Assembly (NCBI GenBank): GCA_025642065.1
Contig: JAODUP010000051.1
Location: 572,001-636,000, forward strand
Direction of reading: 5' to 3'
DNA: 64,000 nt
Source of the DNA: Paralvinella palmiformis
Taxonomy: Eukaryota > Annelida > Polychaeta > Terebellida > Alvinellidae
A program made the position numbers and the translations under genes. The notes beneath the pieces are model-generated. The model was not told where the DNA came from. It made no database searches and worked only from the letters and a program-made list of their open reading frames with translations. Below, piece after piece: positions 37,201 through 50,100 of the stretch (positions are counted from its first letter, which is position 1; the number at the start of each line of letters is the position of its first letter).

Positions 37201-40200
37201 GTGGCTACATCCTGTAGCATTCAAACAGGAAGCTGGTTGTAATTAAATACGTGTGTACACCATATACAATATGGCTCATCCACAGCCAATCATCTCATAT
37301 TATAATCACTTGTCGTAATCCGACTTCCAGTATGCTCTAAATTTAGAAGCATCAGTCAGCAAATTATTCCAGTATAAATATTTACAGCATCTACGGACGA
37401 TATAGATTTGAGCCAGTGAGTGAGTGAGTGGGTTACTCATTTTAACATTAACCTGGAGCTTAGCAGTACAGTTCTCGACTATATATTCTTCCCCATGCTG
37501 TATTAGTGTTACCCAGAAAATAGAATGATAACACTTTTTTTGGTGAGAAGCACTGGTGTGTGATTTCCTGACACTCCAATATAAATATTAACAGCTGACA
37601 GCGCCAGACATCTTGCGAGATGTTCATTAAAGAAGTTAGGTCTTCTGGAGCAGGTTCCCATCTGGGAATGTTAAACGCGAGGGCACATTCGCAGCAAAGC
37701 AATTCTGCTGGCACCGTTTTCAGTACCCTGCCACTAATAGATCATCTTATCAATGATAACGTTGAAAGATACGACAACGACACAAACTGTATTAAAAGTT
37801 AGACAACATGCACTAATTGTAGAACAACGCATAACAGTAATTTATGGATCATTAATACCGGATGGCATAACAGGTGAAGAAGGGTCATGCCAACAAGACT
37901 GAAGAACAGGGGGAAAAGAACATAATCTGAGCACACACACACACACACACAAATATTTGTAGACCAGACAAAATCAATCAATCTCTCATAAAAAATTATA
38001 CAATTCACTTGAAAAGTAAAAAGGGTAAAACGACACATTCTAATGTAAACAAAACTCCGATCTTTTTCTCTCCGTCTACGAGCAGATGTGGCAAACAAGT
38101 AGATGTAATAAAGGGGAATCAAAGACAGGACACAAAAACTGTTGTCACGGTAACAATAATCAGCACATAGTTACCATGTTGATTATTAGACTCTAGATGT
38201 AGGTGTAGGAGCCCTTGGTTGGGTGCATGAGAGGTAAAAATATGATCAACATGAGAACTAACAGATGATGATGTTACAACAGGAGAACGAGACCTTTAAT
38301 ATTGCGATTAATAGAGATGTTAATATATAGGGATGATTTATCTAAATGTCCTGAGTTATCAGAGTGTAATCTGAGATTGTGACAGATACAGTACAGTTTG
38401 GTGTATGACACTGATTGAGTCAGTGAGTGAGTGGGTGGGTGGTTGAGTGACTGTTTTCTATAATTGGGATGCTAGTCACAAATGAAACATATCATCAAGG
38501 AACTACACCCTAGGAAAATATGTTTAGATGACATAAATGACTCTGAATCAAACCCATTGTTTGAACATCTGCAGTAGAGTCTGTTACCAATTAGACTATG
38601 GTGGTGTTCCTCGGTGGTCAGTTGGGGGCAGAAAAACGACCATTATGGTCTGTGTTTGGGGTAGGAAAGAAAAAAGGAACAATGGAGGGAGGTAAAAGAG
38701 TGGCACTGGTTACACCTGGGGCTTATGGCCAGGAAAGACTTCCATAAATACCAATCGGATTGGAATTTGAAGGTTAGCAGCTCAATATGCTACCAACTAT
38801 ACCATGGGTATTCCCCAAGAAAAGAATTGTGTATGACAGGCCAACACATCTAATCTGGTTTGATGTTCCTTAATGCAATGTCCGACTCACAAGACATTGT
38901 ATAATAGTTTATGACACACAGTGAAGTATGGCATATGATAAGCCAACATTGGTATTATGGGTGGCATGGGCGGAGGAGCATATCGCAGACAGTATGACGC
39001 AGTGCATGAAAGAGAGTAGGGAATATCGAGATACTCACTGGCAGCAGGGTTGGGGTTTGTCGTCTTGCGGAGCATGTTCAACATCGATGTTCGTTTCTCC
39101 TTTTTCCGCCGTCCACTACAGTGATCCTGCATTTGATCCATGCAAGCTTTATGCGCATTAATATCACAATCTGAAACAGATACACAGTTTGTTTGAAAGA
39201 GCTAATAAACAAGGAAAGACTTTGAATTTGAAATTTGAACTTATTACATGACAGACTGGCATACATGACAGACTGGCATACATAACAGACTGGCATACGT
39301 AACAGACAGGCATACGTAACAGACAGGCATACGTAACAGACTGGCATATATGATACATCTGTTATATGAGACCTGAGCGACTAGAGAACCTGAGGGCATT
39401 TATGACAATACTGCTTTGTTGAGAAGAAGGACGTTACCTTTGGAGTACAGAACAGACACGAGATCAATTCAATTCCGGAATTGGAATTGTTGGGAAATTA
39501 CAATTCCAAAATTGGAATTACTTTTTTTAAATGGAATTGAAATTGATAAATTTGGAATTGAAGCTTGCCACAAAAAATTTATTTACCATTTCATTTTTAA
39601 ATTGAGAAATATTTCTTCCATGACAATCCTACCTGGAATATAAACTAATCAAAGCAGGTACTCCAAGTAGGTACTCAGAGTAGGTATTCCGAGCACATAC
39701 TCATGGTAAAAAGAGTAGGTAAAAAATGGAATTGGTGGAATTGGAATTGATAAATCTGAGGTGGAATTGACCAAATGAAATCGAGTGGAATTAACCATAT
39801 GGAATTGACCCCATGTCTGGTACAGAATGCTCAATCCGTGAACTGTCACATCGATGCTATTGTATGATACTTACTGCTGCACTGGAAGCCTTGATATCCT
39901 ATACCCCAGAGGATTGCTCGACAGTAGTTGCAGTAAGTAGTCGAATGATAATGATTTGGGATAAACTGATGACCATTCTGGATAGAATATGACATTAGAG
40001 TTACTTAACAATCACAAGATAACCATTATTATTATATTTTTTATTAGCATTACAAAGCTAAATTGAACAATACAGGATAAGTACACCAAATTTTTGTTAT
40101 TAACTGTTGTAAATTTCAGCGCTGGTTCCGATCAGAACTATGGAAGTAACTGTTACAGACTTCGAAACACCACCCAACAGTATCTAAACAAGAATAATTA

Positions 40201-41224
40201 CCTTTTTGATAGATCGGCCGCCGATCTTAAATATTTTCTTGTCTTTGGAAATAAAAGTCGGACACCTTTCTAAAACTGGAGACGTTTTTGGTATGGTTGC
40301 TCCGAGCTGTTTCATGATGGTCGCCAAAGCCGAGGCCATTGCCTTATCACGGGGCGTCGCTTTGTCCGGATCGCGTCTAAACATTTAAATATGTGATACA
40401 TAAACATGTAGAAAACAGATATATATACATACCAGACATGCAGGAACAGAATACGACGTGAATCAATTGAATGTTAGCTATTTTTGCATCCACTGTTAAG
40501 TGAATAGGTTTCTGCACTTACGTGAATGTGATCAGATGTTTAAGTAGTTTATTTTCGACCGTTTTCAGCTCAGCTGCCCTGTCCATGTTTTCAGAGAGTT
40601 CGTTGTCTCCATAGAGATTGGCCAAACCTTAAAACGATAAACAGCAAGTATTCACAATTAAAAACACGCAGAGAGAATATCCAACACACAACTAATTCTT
40701 TACATTTAACCACTTTCTCATAAGTATTCAACAGGTGGCAGCACAGAGCCAGGTTGATCAATCACTTCCACTAGTTGAAGCCCAGTGGGATGACACCTAT
40801 CAGATAAAGCTGGGACAAGGGAGGGGTTAAACAAATTAAATGCAACAAAAGAAATGCAAGTGAAGCAAACACTAGGCATTGGGGTACAGGGGACACTGTA
40901 ACTGTAGTTACATGCGAGTTGGAGCACATCTTGCTAAACAATGGCACCTTTTATGTAGCAGATAGTTTATTCTGAACTAATATTATTAGTTCAAAGTATT
41001 TAAATACAAATATTTTTCTTTATGGTAAGCTCAAATACAAATACTTGAAAAAGGTATTTAAATACTTTCAAATACAAATGTATTTGACCCCAAACATATC
41101 TAATAATATTATAAAAAATAGTTCACTTGAGGCATTTTCAATATTAATAGTTCATTAAACTTTCAAAGCCTTTAAAAAAGTTCAACATACATGAATTCTA
41201 CATCACTGTACTATAAATCAATAA

Positions 41225-41275
<51 letters not shown>

Positions 41276-43423
41276 TATTCAGTTCAAGGACTTGTACAAT
41301 ATATACTCCTATCCACTTCCTCTTGATTAACTTGATTGAAGTCAACTGATTTAATAGACGAATGTTACAATGAGGCCAGGATTAAAATGCTAACTTCCCA
41401 CACATCATGTCCGTAAATAGTGAAGCTCCTACAGAGCCTAATTATAATACACCCTCATTCAGACATATGTTGAGTTGAGTTGTTCAGCCTCAGTGCTGGT
41501 CTTACCTCAGACATACGACAGAGGGACTTCTGCCCAGGGAAGAAAACCCACAAATACAGGTCTGAGCCTGTTTTGAACCCACAATTTGGTTGTTGGGAGG
41601 GCAGTGCACCCAGATATATGATGACCAACCTGTATTCTTGTTTTCATGGCCAATTGTATAAATATAAAAAGCTAAAATAACCAAATAAACTCCGAGGACT
41701 GCAGATGTGATGATATTTTAATAAATTAAAGGGCTTGGAATGGTTAATACAGCCAATGGTATTCTAAGGCTAAGACTGGCCACATGAAGCCACTTTAATG
41801 TTGACAAAGCCCATCACTTCCTGACAGACAAATATTAAAGGTGACACAAACAAGCTCAAATGTCTGAATGAGAAAACAACAACAAATTTGCTGCTGATCA
41901 AACAGCAACAACCCCCCCCCAAAAAAAACAACAACAACAATGGAAATGCAAACCACTGACTATGCTAAGGTAGAGAGATGTGCAGTTTTAGCAATAGACT
42001 CAACAGGTGGTCACAAAGATAGCAAGTGAAGGGGCCATCAACTTCTCCTACCAATACAGCATAAACAAACACATTGAGTGTAAAGTAAAAGTGAGGGGCC
42101 CGTATTATGTCCCCAAACGACATTATAAAAGACATTTATCACTTAACCCACCAACTAAATACTCATATGACGGACGCAGCAATCTGAATCCATTGTCAAC
42201 CGACCCCTGACCGAGTTACACTTACCTTTCTTCTTTGAATGCCAGAATCGCATTTTGTTCATATTTGTTTACGTCTGCTCGTTAGCAAACAACAAACCGG
42301 ACACCCGAACCTAAAGCACTTGTCCTAACCCAGCATAGCTTCCCTCTTCAATTGTCAGTATACATACGGACAAGTGCCCTTATCCCAATTACTCTTTAAC
42401 CTCCGACTGGTGATGCACTCCAAACAGTTCCTTTACGAAGTGCGATGATATGCGATATTATGGTTAGTGGTAATTCGCTGACAGATCAGAGTTGTCAGTA
42501 GTCATTGTAAATGGTAACACACAGGTCATAGGAACCAACACCCAGTCCAAGCAGATTGTGGTCTGATGCTGGCAGATCGAGTAGACCGTTCAAAGGCACT
42601 TGTGGTTTCCGCCGTCTGTCTGTGGTTATGAGTGCATGCGGATTGTGGTTTGACCATCTGATGCGCTTCCCGGCTCTTTATAAACACACCCAAGGCAGCT
42701 GCAGATATGGGCTGCCCTGGGAAGCCATTTGGGAATGTTTCTGCCTCAGCCTTCCTCTGACAGGCGCAGAGGGCTGGGTCGCCTCTCACAAAGGTGTGCG
42801 GATGTCATGATCGACTTGTCAATCAAAAGATGCCCTCTGCTCGTTGACTCCTCCCCACCAACGGGCACCTGACACGGTTTGCACCAGTACCGTTATGTAC
42901 ACAACCACTTCAATGCACCTCATTAGCAGTGCAAAAGGTTTGAACAAAACCAATTGCTTAACATTTAATTGAATTTTAATAATGTGTTGAATATGTTAAA
43001 GATGCTTTAGTAAGTTTATTATGCTTATATCCCCATAAAATACCAAACAATGCCAGAGAAACTAAATAAAAATAACAAAATCAGGTTCCTTCAACAAAAT
43101 AACACAGATTGTCATTTTATAAATGAAAGACAGTTTAAAAACGCACAATTCTTTTCATTTGGCTGTTTAGTATGCAACATAGCTCGATAAATATTCACTG
43201 GTACTGGTAGAGGCCAGATGTTTGGTGACCTTTCTTGTCTGAAGTCTAACCATACAGTGATTGTTTTCAGCTCATATCAGCAAGAACAGTGACAATATTT
43301 CCCTGACTGCTGTTGGCATTCCTCAAAACCCACCCCTCAATATGTTGTGAACGGCATCATCAGGGATGAACTTTGTTTCTATCACTGTCAGTGAGAGTTT
43401 GGTTTAGCCTCGGTGTTGTGCTG

Positions 43424-43463
<40 letters not shown>

Positions 43464-44080
43464 AGGGATTACTCAGGAGTGACTAAATAAATATATGGAT
43501 ATCTCTCCTCATCTCAAATCCTTCAACCACCTGCTGTCCTTTCACATGCTTATTGATTACCTCAACCATAAAATGAGTATCTGGCTGGTTGATGATCAGT
43601 TATTGTTGTTTTTGGATTTATAATTGATACTCCCAGGGAAGCTGATGATGGTGCTATGACTCTGCATGTCCAAATCTGGCAGTGATGATAACACGTTATG
43701 CCCTTAGCCTAAGCCAAAATGTAAACATCGGTATATACGACTTGGAGGCTGCAGGACAGGGCTCTAAGCACTGTGTCATTGGAGTACCCTGTGATGATGT
43801 TGATAACTAACGGGTTCTATTGTACTACACATATACCACTGCATCTACTCATAACACATACCCATCAACATTCCATGTATGTACGTGCACACACACACAC
43901 ATACACACACACACACACTATGAAGACCTCTGCAACAACTGTTCTAACATCACCAAGGTTCACCATCTTGGAATCGAACTGCTACAATTAGCCAATTGTC
44001 CTTCTCATAAATGAACAGAACAAGTGGAATGAATGGAGCAAACGGTAAATCTGACCAATTAAGCTTTAACCTTGTCTGAG

Positions 44081-44116
<36 letters not shown>

Positions 44117-47100
44117 GACAATGATACACCTACAACGACATCTGTCACAGCAGGGTGCTCCGATTAGATGCATTTGACTTCTTACAATAACCAAACTTGT
44201 GTATCATGCAGAACACACACTGGGACAAGGCCCCTGAAGAGGCTTTCATTTGAACACTCATCCCGGATTAACCTCTGGTGCTTTATTCTGTACCAAGGAA
44301 GAATCAATATCCAGCATATTGATAACTGGCGACTTAAACAGCTGAATAACACAAACACAATTAAAATGGTGTTAACTTATGAGCTCTGATCTTTCGTGGA
44401 TGTGCATTTTTTTATTTATTTCATGGACCAACTCACAACACACAAATAAATGCTTGCCAACCAAGTGTAGTCTACAGAAATCAGAATAATCCTGAGGATG
44501 GACGCATCCATACATATAGGCATAGATATGGATTGAGTTTTAGAAATATTTCAGATTATGAATGAGCTATTCACTGAAAATCATACATTAATCTAGTAAT
44601 TCATCCTTGGAGGTCACTCACTCTATACGGCACATGGTAAAAACAAAGCACAAATTTAACTGAACCAGTTCAGTGAAGCTCACCTAAAGTACGTTTCTGT
44701 CTGAAGTCTGCCAGCAGCTCAAAGATCTGTTTCTGGGCCATGTGACGAACAGTCTGAAAGATCGTCCTCATTGCATCTTCTTTATCGCTGCGATGTAACA
44801 GAGTCTGCTCTATGTTGTCCAGTAGTGAGCTATCAATATCCTCTACCTTAATTACCTGTAACATGGACACAGAAATGACAATGTTTGTATGCATGTGCAT
44901 GTGTGTGAACAGTATGTCTGAAGGTCCTGGGTGTGATAACTACACTTACAGTTATATATGTACTACAAATGGACAGTTAGGTCTTATTGGTACTTTATGC
45001 GGTGTTACAGTTAACCACAAAACTGTAAACATAGGAAGCTCACTCACTCACTCACTCACTCACTCACTCACTCACTCACTCACTCACTCACTCACTCACT
45101 CCACTCTTTAAATTCAACAAAAACAAAACGAAAGCTTCTAGCGAGGTTTTGCAGCAATTTTATTTCCAGTGTTTACTGCTTTTTGGTCTGATTTAACAAC
45201 TCGTTGTTTGTGCACACATCACACCGAGAAGGATCCATTCTTTTCAAAGGCCAAAATATATCAATACAAACACGAGAAACCATCTACCATGGACCATAAG
45301 CACTGGCCATCCCCAATGAATGCTCCCCCCCCCCATCCCACAACCCTACCACTGCTACACTCAGAACACAGACCAGATAAGAGGTATTTAATTACTAACC
45401 TGTCACTTATCTAATCCTACCTGGATGTTTTTATACCACACAGCAGTGCTCATACAGCGGTAGGCCACACTGTGTGTGGGGAGGCTAATCATATCAAGGC
45501 TAATTTAACAAGGTGGCAAGGCCTTTCTAAGCTGCCTATAATGTTCGCTTACTACTTAAGAACCCTTTGTGTAGATATCGGCACTCCACTCAAGTCCTCG
45601 CCAACCCCTCCCCCAGCTTTCACCCACCAGTGTTGTCTCTGGCAAAGAAGAAACTTGCTCGCTGCCTTCGACTGATTAGCCTGACTTCATTGAGAAAACC
45701 ACAAGCACACTTCGGCAGACCACATCGCCAAATAATGACATTAGTAGAGCACACTCTGTACTTTTTGTAGCCAGTCCTATGCCTCATTAGGTAATATGCC
45801 AACAACGACAGGCAACCAAACAAAAGCTTCAACGAGATCAAATGCTTCTTTTTTTGTCACTTCTGCGAGACAAGATTCTGGGACAGGTTTCGTCTATGTT
45901 GGGTTTTTATGATCACTAATTTTTTTTACATATGAAAATGGTGCTGGATGACAAACTTGCAGCAAGTGTGACAGTGTTGGTGACAGATGTGGTATTGAAG
46001 TCCCCCATGCAACATAGCATTTATGCTGCATCTTTCTACTTGGACCTTCTTCATACACATCTGATCCAGATGCATAAAAAGTTAAAAGGTATTGAAGCTA
46101 TAAACTGATATCTTTATTTTCAACCATCTGTAATAAAGATGGCAATTTAAGACTCTTCATGTCCAGTTATAATCAAACCGAAATCATTAAAATTGTAGCA
46201 CAACATTGGACTGGTTAGTTAGTTTGGCTTCAGGGCTGCTCACACCTGGGAACTAACTGTTGAGAGGCGACTTCTTAGGGAAACATCCTCAAAACATAAG
46301 TGTGGGCCAGATTTGAACCCAGAATGAGTTTTGTAGTGTAATGGTCTAACTAGTGCTAATGGAGCATCCAGCACTACATTGGGAAAAGGGCAGAAGGTTT
46401 GGAGATGGACCTTCCTTTAAAAGAACTACTTTATCTGAAAGCGAACCAATGCTGCACACAGTCTGACAAGAATATGGCCATCACAGTTGCCAGCATTGTT
46501 TGCAAACACTGACATCAGCTGCACCCACAGAACTGACAGACTTCACTACGAGTGCTCGGTGTAGAAAACAAATAGCCGATTCTTGAGTAACTAACTACCC
46601 TACACATGTCACTTAGAGACCTGTTTTTATCAGGTGTTTGTCTTCAGCTGGGATGAAGAACATGACATCAAAATCTCCTCTCTCTACAAGTGAAACTCGA
46701 ACATCTGGTTGAAAACTTTCCCAGGCATGATTTATACATTTTGGGCATTTCGTAACTCGTTTACTTTAACTTTAACTCACTTCAGTGGAGATAATATTGT
46801 GTTTTCTTCTTTGTTGAAACGTAACACAAAACCCGTTTGTCTTGACTAATGGTTATTGTTGAGATTATTACAATTGAAGAAACGTTTCTGTGTTTCATAT
46901 TACAGTGACAGTTTTAATTTTCATATCCAAACTATTTATGACAATGAGAATCATCTTTATTTAAGATTTCTTAAAAATTTAATTAAACACTTAAATATCA
47001 ATATTTTTTATCAATTTATTTATATTTTGACATAGATCTTTGATCATTTAAAATGTGGACTAATTTACCTTATAAATTACTGCAAATACAATATTTTAAA

Positions 47101-50100
47101 TTACTGATTTCCAAATAAGCATTTTGTGATATAATTTTGAAATTAATGACATATCACCAATTACCTCTCATTTCTTGAATTACCTTATTAAATTGAGCTC
47201 AATAACAACAGACCACAAACAAATAAACACATCAATCCATAGCTCTTCTTGTTTGGAATGCACTCATTCCACAGGGAATGCCACTGAACTGGTGCTCTTT
47301 CCGAGGAGAAAGTGCCAAAAAAGCTTGTCCTATTTAAGAGCCAGCAACACCTGTCGGCATAACTTTTTATGAAGCACAAGTGCTCAAACAAACAGTTTTT
47401 CACTCTCTTGTTTTGGCAGTGAAGTGTGATAATATTCATCCCGAGGAATGCAAATTGAAAGTTGAACATGGACGAGTATGTGGCTGTGACAATGGCAAGC
47501 CACCACAGATGTTAACTGTTTCAGCCAAAACAACAAAATTATCAGATCTAGAACATCTGATCATTCTGTACACACACAATTATCAGATGCAGAACATCAG
47601 CAATGAAGAGGAATACTTACAGCTGTTGGTACAAGGAAGGTTGAATAGATCTCATAGGCCCACCGTCGTAACTCTTTGATGGAACCTTGAGGATAGTGCT
47701 CAGTCACCAGGTAAAATAGCTGTAATGACAAAAGCAAATATTAGTGAATATTAGTGAATATTATAACTAACAAATAAATTATATGCAACAGAAGATAAGT
47801 GACTGCTAGGTGTGTGTGTGGGGGGGGGGGAGGTGGTACATACAAAAGTGTAGAAAATGATCTACATTTGAATTAATCACACACAGACACACACAAGAAA
47901 GGGGATTATCTGGGCCCCACAGGCTGATGAGTAGCCCAGACATATGCATAGGTATATGTATGTATCATGTATAGATACGTGGAGGTGTAGAACATTTTAT
48001 ATTTAGATTGATGTATGTTTAGATATATTTAAGCATAGATTTATGGAGGCATAGGTCTGAAAATATGTTTAGATGTTGATGTTCTGAGCCAGTGCCGCTA
48101 TATATGTATCCTAAAACACACACACACACACCAAAACACACACACCAAAACACACACACAGAGGCACGCAGCTCATCCCATTTCACTAGGTCCTGTGACC
48201 CAGTCATGATCACTTATATATCCTAGTTTTTATTTCACCCTGTACCACAGCTAGAATGTTGTCAAAAATAAGTACTGGAAGACTTTGAGGCAGCCAATAT
48301 GTTTACCTTATTTGGCAATGCTTCATTATAAAATAGTCTTAACCGTAAATCCACGAGGTTAATTTAGATCTAACGAATGTCAATTAGTATCTTCACTGCT
48401 ACATGTTCATTATTCAAGAATGAATTAGTTTTATGATGACTTGAACGAGAGAGTGTCCATGTCTAGTAATCTAATACACTGGTGACCTTGAAATTAGGTC
48501 CTGTCATGAGGGCCTGACATGCTAAACTTAGTTGGATAGCTGCTCCCAAACAATGACATTAATAGTCTAACTGTCACCAAAAAGGCTGTTAGCATAAAAC
48601 CACTTTCAACTTCTTCAAAGCACATACACCAAGTAGAATTACAGTAGAATCACCATGTCATCTCTCTCAGATTTATCAGAAGCAGCATTTCCAAATCTAC
48701 ACCAAGTACGGCTAGTCACAAATAATTATAATTAAAAAAGTAACATCGTTACAATAATAAATTTCACAATAGATTTGTAAACAATAAACTGGACAGAAGT
48801 ATTTCAGTGTTTTTGTCGACTCCCCCTACCATGTCAAGTTTGCAACTGGGATGGTTGTTAAGCTATTCTTCAATCATCACTTGAGAGCAATCATTATACA
48901 AGATTAACCACAATCACCACTCGACACAACATAACAGCACCTGTTTCTAGTGATTCTCCCAGGCTTTGAGAAAACAGAAAAAAATACATTTTTTTCACAT
49001 GCAATATGCGGTTGTTTTCACGGTTGCCATTTCCTTGTGGAGACCATGAAGAAGGCTTTTTTTTTCATTTACAACCAAGTTTTTTGTCAGCCATATGCCA
49101 GTGAAGTGTGTAGCCTCAATATCACAGGGAAAACGGTGGCGTGTGTTAGAACACCTGCTGAGAATCAGAGAACGAGGGGTGGTGAGGAGAAAAGAGCACT
49201 GTGCCCCTTATCTTTCTGTATGACAGAGTAGGTAAACATTCACCAGCACTGTGGTCAAAACAATACACTTTTATCGTGATTAATCAACATTAATAGAAAA
49301 TATACAATAAAGTCAGCCAGTTCCAATTTACTGTTAGCTAAAATTAATTTTCGTCATTCTAGATGTTAAATAATCTTTATTATACCAGAACAATCTGTTC
49401 TGAGTAATGAGACGAGAACCTTCACATCATTACAGCCTGACATCTGAAAGAGTCATCCTAATCTTATGACACAGCATTTAAAACGCCACATTCAACCCAA
49501 TAACGCAGTGACACCCCGGTGTTCTGTTTCACGAAATGTGCTTCGCACACTGGCAACCCTCAAGCCGACAGATGTGAGACGGGGTTTAAAAATATGATAT
49601 TAGGTCTAATCATGAACCCCACTACCCTGACGGGAGCTACTCACTAGTCGTAGGCTTAATAGTTCACGGCCCAATAAGCTCCGCTACAACGTGTCTACCA
49701 TATGGCTATTTACGGTATAACTGATATTATGAACGGAGATCAGCTGCGCATCAAAGACGCCAACCCCTCTGAGAAGTGATCCCACAACCAAAATGTATGT
49801 ATTTCTTCAATAATTTCCCCCAATGCAAGGAAGGGCACAGGACAAATAATTTTATGAGTACGAATATACACCTTTCACGCAATAAATATCTGATAATGAG
49901 TCCTGGTGCAAAACATGACAAATATAAATTTTTTGAAGTGATCTGATCAAACAACTACTGTAACATGTTTATCTTCATACAGCTAATATGAAAATATTCA
50001 TTCAGGGTCCCCACAGGCAAGAAAATATTATTTTCCAGGATATTACCAGGAGAAAATTACCATTTCCCAGGACGCAGCATACAAGATTAAAAATGAATAA

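Larger units (their letters stand above)
44856..47620. other. Intron 9-10 with CTCA array and SINE
   Basis: 2.8 kb. Contains (CTCA)n at 45039-45100 and a family-B tRNA-SINE at about 46205-46360. The rest is AT-rich without recognisable content. Confidence 0.6.

Noticed and set aside
38175..38213. 39-nt micro-exon with phase 1-1 and a GTAACT donor
   Set aside because: The phase fits the chain, but the peptide is not distinctive and the acceptor is ordinary; a longer version starting near 38290 has the wrong phase.
40985..41090. Complete hAT MITE
   Set aside because: Inverted TATTTAAATAC motifs are visible, but ends and target duplication could not be set, so it was only mentioned within the intron entry.
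47175..47679. Plus-strand frames opposite exon 9
   Set aside because: They overlap the antisense of a confirmed RGSL exon and have no domain.
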